Source: Favolaschia claudopus (Eukaryota; Basidiomycota; Agaricomycetes; Agaricales; Mycenaceae). From it: a stretch of DNA of 64,000 nucleotides. The stretch is taken from the NCBI GenBank assembly GCA_037176885.1, contig JAWWNJ010000017.1:248001-312000 (forward strand), written 5' to 3'. Positions 44,691 through 54,488 of this stretch are shown here, piece after piece. Every line of letters begins with the position of its first letter. Position 1 is the first letter of the stretch. Position numbers and translations under genes: made by a program. Below the pieces are notes generated by a model. The model made no database searches and was not told where the DNA came from. It worked only from the letters and a program-made list of their open reading frames with translations.

Positions 44691-46673
44691 ATGGGCAGTG
44701 AACGTCTCTCAGACGAAGCGTATGTTTCTCCTGATCTTGTCTCACTACCCTCTTTTAATGGCCCTTTTGTTCTCTTCCCATTTGTAGTCTCGAGGTCGAC
44801 GCGGACTTTGATCGTTTCGATGCGTAAGATGGGTCTCTTGGACGCGCTAACTAATTGCTGACTGAACACTCGGCAGTGTATTCACCGACTTATTACTCGC
44901 ATCCCGCGATGCTATTGTGCAGTCAGTCCAGGAGCGCATATTGGCCGATGTCGGGATATCTACTGTGTCGGTCTCGTCGGTCTCTTCTTTGGCTGGTGCT
45001 TCGCCTCCCGCTCCAGCTGTCGATGTGGTTGCGTCGCCTGCTGCCCGTTTCGCGCCTATAGGTAGGACCGTCTCCTGTTCTTTGCCTTCCCTTATTTTAT
45101 TTTGGTTTGTTATTTGTGATTTTGCCTTCTTCTTGTACTTGGCGCCCTTAATTGCGTTCGGTTGGTTGGTGTTGGCGTTTACACATGTGCTTTGACTCTT
45201 CGAGGCTGCTTCACCAGTGCCTCTGATTTGTTGCTCTTATGTTCCTGGTTCTTTTTCTGTTTCTTTCTTCCTTTCCCTTCGTTTATGCTCTGATTTATTG
45301 TTCGAGCCCGTCGTCGTCTCTGAACTTACCTTGGACTTTTTTCAGATGCACGCCCCCTTCCCATCCAGCTACTGGTTGTCGTGTTCACCATGCTCGCGCA
45401 GATGTATCATCCCGGTTCGGTCGCTTTTCGCGTTTTGCGATACACCCTTTCCCGCGTCTCACCGTATTGGTATGCCGCCGTCGTTCGGACTCCGACTTTG
45501 TGGTCGACTCTCGTCGTTTCGCCATCATCGAGTTCGGACTCGATTGCGTGTTGCTTAGCTCGCCTGGTCGACCGACCTTTCCATTTGTTCCTTACCGACT
45601 ATCGCAGTTATCCCTCCTTCGACTTGCGGCCGGCTGTGCTCGTGCAGTTGCTCCGGACAGCACTTTCTGGAGCCGAGAAGTGTGTCAAGTTGAGCTTGTC
45701 TTTGCGTTGTGCGAGCGCGTTGCCGCTCGTGTACGAAATTCTCCACCGCTTCTCCTTCCCCGCCCTCGACGACCTCAGCCTATCTGCTTTCGACCCAACC
45801 CCGTCCGATATGGTGGCTGTGCCTTATTTTGCCACAGCTACTATGGGCCTTAAACACCTCTCCCTCGACTGTGTCGATTATCTCGATGCGCTGACGGACG
45901 CTTTTCCTCTTCTCGAGAGCCTGCGACTGTCCTCGATACCGCATCGATCATGGCCGACTGTCCCCACCTTTCTTCGCCTTTTGTCTTCATGCAGTATGCT
46001 ACGCACCTTGGAGATCGATCGCATGGGGGTGAGGGATGAAGATGGGGGCATGTCTGACGGCTCCCTCGCACCCAACGCCTTGCGCTCTCTGCATCGGTTG
46101 GTTCTTCAGTTCGATAACGCGGACGCCGCTGGAGCTACCCTCTCTTTGGGATGTTTCTTCGCTCACCTCAATCTGCCGTCGATCGTTGAGCTTGACGTCT
46201 TTTTCGCCTCTGACGAAGAGATGTTTGAGTTTACGGCGTCTGGGCCCTCCTTCCCTTCGTCTTCGCTTCGATTGGGAGGTGTTATAACGTCGCCGAGCGT
46301 GTGCTCTGACTTTTTCTCACTTTGTCCCAATGTGGTCTACCTAGACTTGGGTCAATGTTTGGGGACCGCCGCGTATGAAGCCTTTGGGTGCGGAGATCCT
46401 TTCCAATCTACGTTGGCGACACCGGTTCTTCCTGCCCTTCAGAACATACGAGTTCGCGCCTCCGATATAGCCGCCTTGTATGCCGGAGTCCTTGATAGAG
46501 GCCTTCGGGGACTCACGTTCGGGTTGGTTGTCCTGGAAGAAGGTTTTGATGCGGATACTCCCTTCGTTGTGGACGTTAAAGATCTCTCTAGTTTCGAGGA
46601 CCTGAGGTCCGTCGTGGATGTAGTGACTTGGAGCATGTCTTCCGACTTGAGCGTGCATCGCACAGTATTGTAG
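44691..46673 (+). CDS. F-box protein 4 of the plus-strand series, four exons
   Basis: Exons 44691-44719, 44788-44823, 44877-45061 and 45346-46673 join in frame and give 525 residues. The N-terminus MGSERLSDEALEVDADFD and VFTDLLLASRDAIVQSVQ is acidic to helical, followed by a Ser/Ala/Pro linker. The F-box spans exons 3-4: DARPLPIQLLVVVFTML, then RYTLSRVSPYWYAAVVRTP and TLWSTLVV. A Leu-rich tail follows (ALDDLSLSAFDPTP, GLKHLSLDCVDY, LESLRLSSIPHRSW). Compared with genes 1-3 this one keeps an N-terminal extension, which hints that their models may be short at the 5' end. Likely SCF substrate receptor. Confidence 0.8.
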
Positions 46674-47537
46674 TGCTTGTAGTTTGCTGGTATGTATTCG
46701 AGGCGTCTTCTTATGTCACATTTTGCCTCTCTTCCTCGTTAGCTATGGTTCTATGTGTTTTAAAATATGGCGGAATTCTAGTCCTTGTTTGCAGTCATGG
46801 TTCTTAAATAAGATTGAAAACGCGTGGACGCCGTGTTGGGCGCTTGTTTGTATTATTGTGCCGCTTTGGCGCCAATCAGGCTTTTTGATTCTCCCGCGTT
46901 TTCTTGCTTGTGTCGATTTGCTGGCCAGAAGTCGCTTTTACTCTTCGTCTATGTCAGTCTGAGGCGGTCAGACTGCGGAATCCTGCCAGAGTGGAATAGT
47001 AGTCTTCGACTCTCGACGATTGTTGGGCTCGAGTTAGGTTCCTCACAGTGTGATAGAGCGCTGGCGATGACCCTCGATGGAGGCGGTATTATTCTTAGTG
47101 AGTTGCGATCGCTTTCTCGGTGTAGATTCCCTAAATTTTCGCCTACTCGCGTCTAGTACATGGTATGGATGTGCTATTTATCGAGTCACTCGGAGTCCTC
47201 CAAGGATAGTGGAATAAATTTCTGGTTTTCAAAGTGTCAGGCTCAAATGAAAGACGGCACGTTTGATTTGGTTACCTTTTTGCGAGTCATGGTGGGCTCA
47301 TCGTATCCGGCGCCCCAGAAGTCGTATTCTTCGCTTCCTTTGTGGTCGTTGTGGACCTTTGGCTCGAACTGAGAGTATGTGTCTCTTTTAGTGTGTCTTT
47401 CCTTTTTGATGCATGAGCGTACCTTATACAGCGCGGGAACTGTGAACGAGAGCGGTGGGTGGTAGACAGAGGGGCCGCCTCTGCACGGCGTGCCTCCCAG
47501 GGACCAAACCGTCGACGTCTTCCGTCGTATACTGGTG
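46674..47537. other. Downstream of the F-box series
   Basis: Short frames only. The plus-strand frame 46824-47156 has no F-box or recognisable motif. Nothing else seen. Confidence 0.35.
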
Positions 47538-48421
47538 TTAGGCCGTTCTCAGATCCACTGACGCGAAAGGTATAAACAAGGAGTGTGAGTCGTGAAGCGC
47601 TCGCAAAGTCGTGGGGCACGACGGATCCACTCCACATGCGTGCGACGACCATGCTTTGTGGTCTGATAAAGTTCCCCTGTGGTCTATACCTCTCTCACCG
47701 TATTTGTCAAAGCAGTAAATCGCACGTTTGCGCTCTCGCTCGCTTGCAAGGGCCGAGGGGTTGGCAATCGACTTCCCGCTCATCGTCAACTCCGGATACG
47801 CGCAGAACACTCCCCACCCAGAGATATAATTCATCACGATGGTCGAATGGAATTGGAATATAGCGGCTGCTGCGTTGCCGCTGGTCATCACCATTAAGTT
47901 GATAACGTGCGGTCCTTTCTTCAGCCAGTGTGTCCGCGCTATGCCGGCTATGTCTTGGTACGGGTTGTCCGACTTGTGGACCGTGGCGAATTGAAACGAA
48001 TTTTTAAGCAGGTCCAAAGTGCGATCCTCGTCGAAATCGAAAGCGTATATGTCGAGATCATTGGGCTTGAAGTTAGGTCCAGCAGTACTGGGAGGGGGGG
48101 TAGACCCTGAGACGAAGCCGCCGCCTTCGCGGAAGTGGCTCAATAGAGCATGAGACTCGACTCCAGCACGTTTGAGTTTGCTTATGGACCCGAGCCTCAA
48201 TGTTTTCAGGAGTCAGCTCCACCGCTGTAAAATGGGGGAGGGTCGTAAGTGTTTGTTGGTCGTCTCATTCTATATGGACGTCTTACCTCCTTCATGAAGA
48301 TAACTGGTTCCTCCTCCGCAGCGAACATGTCGGCGTCAGGTCCATCGTCAGAGTCGTAGAGACTGAAAATTTCTGCTAGCATTTGGGTCGGGGAGCTGGC
48401 GGGACTCGGGAGACGGTTCAT
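47538..48421 (-). pseudogene. Protein of unknown function with one frameshift
   Basis: Exon 1 starts at ATG 48421 (MNRLPSPASSPTQMLAEIF, then an acidic stretch) and ends at the GTAAGA donor near 48287. Joined to an acceptor near 48222 it continues LTPENIEARVHK. At about 48170-48190 the protein-like reading moves to another frame: SKLKRAGVESHALLSHF, DLDIYAFDFDED, HWLKKGPHVINLMVMTSG, YISGWGVFCAYPELTMSG, ending at 47538. No intron explains the switch, so one base seems gained or lost. The family is a guess only: short acidic and nucleotidyltransferase-like spacing occurs in some agaricomycete hypothetical proteins. Function unknown. Confidence 0.5.
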
Positions 48422-48490
48422 CGCAAGGCGTCGCTCTTTCGGGTACTGGAGGTGAGCGGTACTGCAGACTCTGACGAATTACATCTGACG

Positions 48491-48709
48491 TTAAAGAAAT
48501 AGTCTCACCAATATCCATTCGACTCGGATGTGCTCCGTTGTCTTCGTCCCGTTAAGGTATCTTGAAACGATTGCATTGAGTTGCTGATGTTCGACCGTCT
48601 CCCGCGTTCGGGAGGCCCTCGGTTGTTGTTTCGCCGATCCACTTCGTTCGGTAGCTTTCCCTCTCGGATCTCTCGCCGCCGATACGGGCTCCAGTGGATC
48701 TCTGTCCAT
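48491..48709 (-). CDS. Possible 5' exon or small hypothetical ORF
   Basis: A 72-codon minus-strand frame with the stretch QQLNAIVSRYLNGTKTTEH followed by a GTGAGA donor near 48510 and an acceptor GTCTGCAG near 48464. It could be an upstream exon of the gene at 47538-48421, but the frame of the following exon ends soon. Low support. Confidence 0.25.
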   Translation of the reverse strand: MDRDPLEPVSAARDPRGKATERSGSAKQQPRASRTRETVEHQQLNAIVSRYLNGTKTTEHIRVEWILVRLFL

Positions 48710-49553
48710 GTGGGCCGCCGTTCGGGGCTAGTTGTTCATTGCCGAGCCCGCTTTTGGCGTGTCTTCAGATTTGGGGCGTTTGTTATTGCGCGCTCCACGT
48801 TTTTCGAAATGATCGGGCGTGTTTGGACGCTCCTTTTGTCGATGAGCGGACTTGTGACCCGCAACCCCCGTCTGTTGTTCCTTCGTTTAATGAGGTGACT
48901 GCTTCGTATTCCGTGTTTTTCGCTCCGTTTACTCATTCTGCCACATGATTTCGTGCCTCGCTTTGGTGCGTGGGGTTATGGATGGAGGTGCGTCAAGAGT
49001 GATGGATGATGGAGGTGGTGCGTCGCTTGTCGGGCGTTGGCTTTAATTGGTACCCATGCGCTTTCTTCTCACTCGCTCGTCGACTACGAGATTTCTCGAG
49101 ACCCCATGTGCTTTGATGAGCCTGCATTCGCCTTTGTTGTGTGACATTCGTTGCTGTTTCGGGAGGCTCGCGTTACACCGTTGCGTCGCGAAAACTATGC
49201 TTCTTTTAGTCGAATATAGCTTTTTTTTTGGTCTCGTTCTTCGTGTGGCCGCGCGTATGTTGAGCTCTTGTGTGCATCGAGTCTATTAATACGAGCTGCC
49301 TGTATGAAATACTACGCTTTGTCCGCTATTTTTTATTTTTACTAAATCGGGTTTCTAACGCTGAAAAAAAAGGTAATGATCTACTTCTTGACGTGTCGTG
49401 TGAACATTACCTTCAAGTCTAAATTGGAGCAAACTGTCCTGAGAAAAGTGTTTATCCTTCGTGTTGGGTAGCCCAGGGGCTTCTCGGCCGTCTGCTGATG
49501 TTCGATATTGCCCTGTACTCGTGTTACTGGGCGCTGGGTGTAGCGTGAGGTTC
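48710..49553. other. Intergenic, nothing recognised
   Basis: T-rich plus strand with short frames only. No repeats or gene-like features seen. Confidence 0.35.
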
Positions 49554-49805
49554 CTATATTGAGCAGGCAATATTAGGCATTGATCTCGTCAGACCTTCCT
49601 TATACGGTGAGCTTCCGCGGAACCACACTGTCACATCTTCGGGTTTCATCAGCGAATGACCGTTCCGGCCTCCGCACTTCTTGTCGATCTCGTTTAGTCG
49701 TAGCGACCCTCTGATGCGACGCTCAGGTCGCTCCAACCGACGGATCTTGAAGGGTTCGAGAAGCCCGGTGCAGGGCCTGTCACCGCTGCTACTCTGATTT
49801 CTCAT
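49554..49805 (-). CDS. Small hypothetical ORF
   Basis: An 83-codon minus-strand frame, polar and protein-like (LLEPFKIRRLERPERR, SLMKPEDVTVWFRGS). It has no recognised domain. A continuation in another frame by splicing near 49560 is possible. Kept at low confidence. Confidence 0.25.
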   Translation of the reverse strand: MRNQSSSGDRPCTGLLEPFKIRRLERPERRIRGSLRLNEIDKKCGGRNGHSLMKPEDVTVWFRGSSPYKEGLTRSMPNIACSI

Positions 49806-50411
49806 TGAATTAGATCCATTTCCTTGTCCTCAATCGGAGCTGCAGTGGGGGCGGATGGCGAATCGCCACAGTATCATTGTTTCAGGGTAAGGGTTCTTGG
49901 TTGATATCCTGAATGACCCTCTGTTGTAGAGGTCTACACTGGCAGCATGGTTACCGACACGACGTAGCTTTTGGCCGTTCTGTAAAGTAGATCTTGTCCC
50001 ACCGCCTGTATTTTATTCACAGCTTTTCGCATACATTTCGTGCTCATACATACATTGATGGACGTTATCTAAGCAGCAAACGACCGGTCCTTGCGTTTGT
50101 GTATGGTGCAAGAGTCGAGCAAACGGTATCAGTTCAATTACTAATAGATCGAGACGGTAGTAATAACAAGAAAGAGAGTAATAAGCCAGGTATCGATTGA
50201 CTAAACAACAGGGGAAGGCTAGATGCGATTGTGGTTCGAGTGTATCTGACTGTTCGAGTTGATTTTGGCTTCGCTCAAGCGAGAAGAACATGTGAGAAAT
50301 ATATAGGTGAGGAAACACTGGGCAGGGGGGGGAAATGGGCATATTGTTCAGTTGAAATCGGTAATGTGGATACCCCTCGACGATAGTCTGCTTTGTGTAG
50401 ACGGCTTCGCC
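49806..50411. other. Intergenic, 3' flank of the decayed exonuclease copy
   Basis: No gene or repeat supported. Confidence 0.35.
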
Positions 50412-51007
50412 TTACATCCAGTATCCGTTGAAGTCGCCTCCGATGAACCAGGGACAGTTGACGAAGGTCCAGTTCTGAAGGGGCACCGAGGTGTGTTGCG
50501 ATGCATGCGAACGGATCCCGCGTTGATGTAATCGAAAGTATACCAGTACTCGGGCAAGTAGCGCCAAAGCGAAATCGACTTTTGCAGCAGCAAAAGGCGC
50601 ACTGGCTCGTATAACGCCGAAGGGCACTTCTGCATCCAGAGCCGCGTCTATCGTATGGGTCTCAAGGTGAGCGAAGGTTAGCAAATGAGTTACTAGGGCG
50701 TACATGTTATGAGCTCGATGTACCGAGGATGACCGACAGCAGGAACGCCTTGACTCCAGTCGTAGGTGGTGGAGCTGGTTTTTGGGGAGTGTCCGATCGA
50801 AGATGCATTCGACGCATGCTTGAAGAGAGAGATTGTTGGCTCCGTTGGGGGTATTTTTCGGGCAAAGCAACGCGCAGCATGAAACCGATGTCCATGAATC
50901 GGCGGCATGGAACGGAGAAGTCGCGCCAGAGGAAGTTTGTGTCGTTCTGCAGGCCGACGCCTAGCTTGACTATGTCCGGAGAGGATATGACGCTGATAGG
51001 CCTGGGA
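50412..51007 (-). pseudogene. Decayed and truncated copy of the 3'-5' exonuclease-like gene
   Basis: Pieces in all three minus-strand frames match the gene at 945-2041. IVKLGVGLQNDTNFLWRDF faces IFKCGSGLLCDGKYVWEDL; FMDIGFMLRVALPEKY faces CDLGFMLRIGEPEKY; YDWSQGVPAVGHPRY faces HDWRHGLPSPTNESY; LYEPVRLLLLQ and YWYTFDYINAGSVRMHR face LYDPILARFVA and DWFTFDFINGRAVRMQR; WTFVNCPWFIGGDFNGYW faces WTYTLCPWYKNGKFSGYW. At least three frame changes separate them, so no exonuclease is made. The catalytic first motif (FDxE) is absent because the copy stops at 51007, exactly at the proposed start of an LTR retrotransposon. Confidence 0.8.
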
Positions 51008-52422
51008 TGAAAACACCCCGTGTTTTCTCAATTTTTGAACATGTTTAATATTATATAACGCGTGTTTGAACTAAGAGGAATAAAGGGACATCTCTAGGAT
51101 ATATCTCAGAGGGTTAAAGCGTACCCGCGCTGTTAACTAAATGATGCAAGGGAAAGCTAGACTTGTCTACGACTTATGATTATCCAGAAATGGATACTCA
51201 TACACGGTAGTCGAGGATAACAATCCCTCTTCTAAGTCCAACCATTCTACCAATTGAATTGGGACCTAAGGGGGACATCAAGGAACATGGGATAACATTG
51301 AAGGAATACTTAGGCAGCGCGCCTAGACCAATATCAAGGGATTCGAGTCGCGGAACGACGAGCCAAGGGAAACCGAGTAGCGGCATAAGGATTGCCGAAG
51401 ATGCCGAAGAGCGGATCATCATAGGATCAATGATCTTGAGGAGAATTCCCTACTCAAGGACGAATTAGAAATGCTGGCAAGAGCCGGAAGGACCTTACCT
51501 CGAGGCGAGGCATGAAGCAGGAACATTCGTATCCTCGAAAGGCTAGCCGCGATGAGTGGGATAGAAGCCAGTATCAAGTCAAGGATCGGGAGGATCCATC
51601 ACGCACACGTGACCATCACGAGGGGATCGACGCGATAAATGCGATAATGACTCCTCGTGTGTTTACACGTTACTCGCGCGTGCAACCACAACACACAGGC
51701 GTGACTTAACAGCCTCGTCTGCTAAATAAGGACAATACACGTACCAGGACACGTAGGTAGATACCCAATTAAGATGTAAATATTTATTCGAGCGTAGTAT
51801 ATAAAGCCTGTAAATTATTAGCTGGGCTCCAGTGGATTGCTCCCTCCTTGATTGTCCGTGTAAGCTATCAGCCGCACGGTTCAGTAAAGAGTGTTCACAT
51901 CCAGTGGGACAACCCAGGGAACTTACTTAGTTTTCTGTTTTGTTTTCAATCTATAAATTGGACTTGTGATTTGATCAGAGAATTGTTAAACGCGGTGAAA
52001 TAAGTGAACTTGAACGGGAATCAGACGCGTGAAACGGAATTCTGAGATAAGGGAAACGCGAGTACAAAGGATTAAGCGCGACTTAACAGTCTAGTGCCAT
52101 ATTCCATCGGATTGAAAGGAAACTTGAACAAGATAAATTACCTAGACTCCTACAACCAACCGACATTGCGAAAAACTAAGTCCTGAGTTCGAAAGGCTCA
52201 AATAGGATCGAGTCGCGCCAACTCAAAGCAAGTTTTATCGAGTCAAGACACCTCAAATTGTATAACATATATCCTCGGATTGGGGAATATAGTCAGATTG
52301 CCACAGTAGATACGTTACTGGAACCCCGACTCGCACGCGAAGCTGAAGTTGTGGATTTTGTTTGAAGGGATTTATTATCTCAACGAATAAAGTTATACAA
52401 TAAACATATAGCAAGCGTTTCA
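51008..52422 (+). repeat. Putative 5' LTR
   Basis: Begins TGAAAACAC and ends GCGTTTCA, so it has the TG...CA ends and a five-base inverted match (TGAAA/TTTCA). Homology to the exonuclease pseudogene stops exactly at 51007. Inside are a TATA-like box at 51798 and AATAAA at 52386, placed as expected for promoter and 3'-end signals. The partner LTR is not in the window, so the boundaries remain a proposal. Confidence 0.5.
51798..51806 (+). promoter_or_regulatory. TATA-like box of the LTR
   Basis: TATATAAAG, about 1.2 kb before gag. It is the best core-promoter match in the leader region. Confidence 0.45.
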
Positions 52423-52424
52423 TC

Positions 52425-52442
52425 TGGAGCCCACCGCGAGGG
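52425..52442 (+). other. Candidate tRNA primer-binding site
   Basis: TGGAGCCCACCGCGAGGG starts two bases after the proposed LTR end. Reverse-transcription primer sites start with TGG, the complement of tRNA CCA ends. The tRNA is not identified. Confidence 0.35.
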
Positions 52443-52982
52443 GTTCATTTGGCTATTACTTCATAGAAGTAATTTATACATTCAAGGCCTATTGGCTTTT
52501 GGAACTAGATTTGCTACAAAGGCGCGCTAAATTCTAGCCGCGACTCGGGCATATCCTTCGAAGAGCTCTTAAGGCTTCGAAGCGCGACTCGGACAAGAAA
52601 AGTCGCAACTGGATCTTAGATTCAGTAAAACTAGAACACAGACACTTTGTAACTGGAGTCTTTCGAGATTTCGGGAGACGGGGAACAATCTTCAACTGGT
52701 TTTCCAAAACCACTACACAGACGTTCCGACAGGCATAAAACTCCACAAGAGTTACCTCGCCTGCCTTCAAAGAAGAAGGCAAAGTCACAAACGCCTGCTG
52801 AACAAGGTAGAGCCGAAGTTAAAGGCAAAACCTCTGCTCGAGCAAAAGCGTATCAAGAAATAAGCACGGCTTCTTCTTCACAACCACAAACGAGCCAGGA
52901 ACCTATAATTGAGAGGAGAGAAAATCTCGACTCACAAAACAGTTCTCAGACTCTAGGTTCAGAAGATTTAAGTCGAGGCAGA
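52443..52982 (+). other. Retrotransposon leader; gag frame open upstream of its ATG
   Basis: The gag reading frame is open from about 52652 to the ATG at 52983, roughly 110 codons, with a lysine- and serine-rich, protein-like composition (LPSKKKAKSQTP, SARAKAYQEISTAS). It has no ATG. Either a non-AUG start, a spliced 5' exon or a lost start codon would extend Gag. Confidence 0.4.
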
Positions 52983-54488
52983 ATGGCGGATCAACAAGAT
53001 AGAACGGAAAGACGGATCGCGAGTTTCAAAGTCCCTCATGCCTGGGATTCCAATGCTCCGAAATTTACAACAGACGACTATGAGGATCTTATGACCTTCG
53101 TGGACCATGTTGGACAAATATTCGAGTTAGGAGGAATCACGGATGACAAGGAAAAGAAACTCCAGATCACCAATTACTTGCCTAAGAAAAAGAAAGACGT
53201 CTGGCGGACGCTCAGTAAATATGAGACTGGTACCTACGATGACTTCCTTAGTGAAGTCTATCTCAGTTATCCAGAAATCAAATCGGAGCGCGCTGGAACT
53301 GTTGAACTTTTGAGGCAATTATGTCGACGCAACCGTGGGATAGCGGTTACCGAAGAAGGACGTCTTAGACGATTCGGCATAGAATTCTTGAGAGAAGTCA
53401 AGAAATTATATGTCGCGCCTGCGTTAATGACTAACCAGGTAGCATGCGAGCAATATTTGGGAACTCTAGAATCTAGCTTCGCTACGACGCTTAGAGGATC
53501 AATTGACAGTACTATGTTAATTAAGACTCAGTTTCCCGCGCTTGCAGGAGTCGCGGACAAGGATAATGATGACCGCAAGGAGGATCCAATAAAATTGGAA
53601 GAGTTGATAAAACTCGCTGAGACATTGGCCTCCAAACAGCACAAAGCTCCGTCGTTGAAGATAGACTCGGAAGCTAGGCAGACGGCAATAACCCCAATGG
53701 TTAAAGTCGAGCCGTATGAAGAGAAGATCGAGGAAATAAATGGAGCCATTGCTCAACTCCGAGATCAATATGCTCTCATACAAAGGTCGGGAGAACTGCG
53801 ACACGAGGAAGTGTTGAAGACTTTACAGAATTATGTAAAGGACCCTCCCCCTCATCAAACTCAACGCGAATATCCGCGACAGAGTTACGCGTATAACACG
53901 CAACCCCAATCTCGACAAGGCCCACCGGGTGAAAGACAGGAACGTAGGGGTGAAAGTAAATGTTTCTATTGCGAGGAAACCGGACACTATTCGCGTGATT
54001 GCCAATATAAAGATGAACACATCAAGAAAGGGCATCTAGTAATAGAGAACGGAAGCCATAAGCTAGGAGACGGAAATTTCATTCCTCACGGACAAGGGAG
54101 TCAGAAACAGAGAGTAGAGAACTATTGGAAGAACAAGGCGGTTGGCCAAAATTGGCAAGCTACCTACGAATCGTTCTATAATTCCGAGAATGATACCTCT
54201 ACCGGTTGGGACCAAGAGTTGGCTATGGACGAGATAAAGACTCTGAAGGTAAAACTTCAAAAAGCTGAACAACAGCTTACTGGTCAAAATCAAGTCCCAC
54301 AGGTGGTTCAACCCACCTATATGGCCCAAAGTCAGTCAATGCCTTTGGCAGGAAATAATCTCGACATGAACGGGATATTTCAGACCTTGATAATGAGAGG
54401 TTTACAAGCAGGAGAGCTTCCCGCGACTCAAGAGCAATTTGCTCAGACGAGGAATCAGAGTCAAGGAAAGCCCGGACCAAATTTTTGA
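52983..54488 (+). CDS. gag: Gag polyprotein of the retrotransposon
   Basis: 501 residues. A helical capsid-like region (YEDLMTFVDHVGQIFELG, LRQLCRRNRGIAVTEEGRLRR) is followed by one CCHC zinc knuckle at residues 327-340 (CFYCEETGHYSRDC, spacing CX2CX4HX4C), which binds RNA during packaging. A Gln-rich tail follows. Gag forms the virus-like particle of the element in the cytoplasm. It ends GGA CCA AAT TTT TGA, where the -1 slip site overlaps the stop. Length and knuckle fit Ty3/gypsy Gag of fungi. Confidence 0.85.
   Translation: MADQQDRTERRIASFKVPHAWDSNAPKFTTDDYEDLMTFVDHVGQIFELGGITDDKEKKLQITNYLPKKKKDVWRTLSKYETGTYDDFLSEVYLSYPEIKSERAGTVELLRQLCRRNRGIAVTEEGRLRRFGIEFLREVKKLYVAPALMTNQVACEQYLGTLESSFATTLRGSIDSTMLIKTQFPALAGVADKDNDDRKEDPIKLEELIKLAETLASKQHKAPSLKIDSEARQTAITPMVKVEPYEEKIEEINGAIAQLRDQYALIQRSGELRHEEVLKTLQNYVKDPPPHQTQREYPRQSYAYNTQPQSRQGPPGERQERRGESKCFYCEETGHYSRDCQYKDEHIKKGHLVIENGSHKLGDGNFIPHGQGSQKQRVENYWKNKAVGQNWQATYESFYNSENDTSTGWDQELAMDEIKTLKVKLQKAEQQLTGQNQVPQVVQPTYMAQSQSMPLAGNNLDMNGIFQTLIMRGLQAGELPATQEQFAQTRNQSQGKPGPNF
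54479..54485 (+). promoter_or_regulatory. -1 ribosomal slip site between gag and protease (A AAT TTT)
   Basis: The heptamer has the X XXY YYZ form in the gag frame, directly before the TGA at 54486. A one-base backward slip enters the protease frame (AAA TTT TTG AAG). The protease frame differs from gag by exactly -1. Confidence 0.8.

Noticed and set aside
52195..52215. GTTCGAAAGGCTC as part of a tRNA gene
   Set aside because: No matching acceptor or anticodon arms can be drawn around it.
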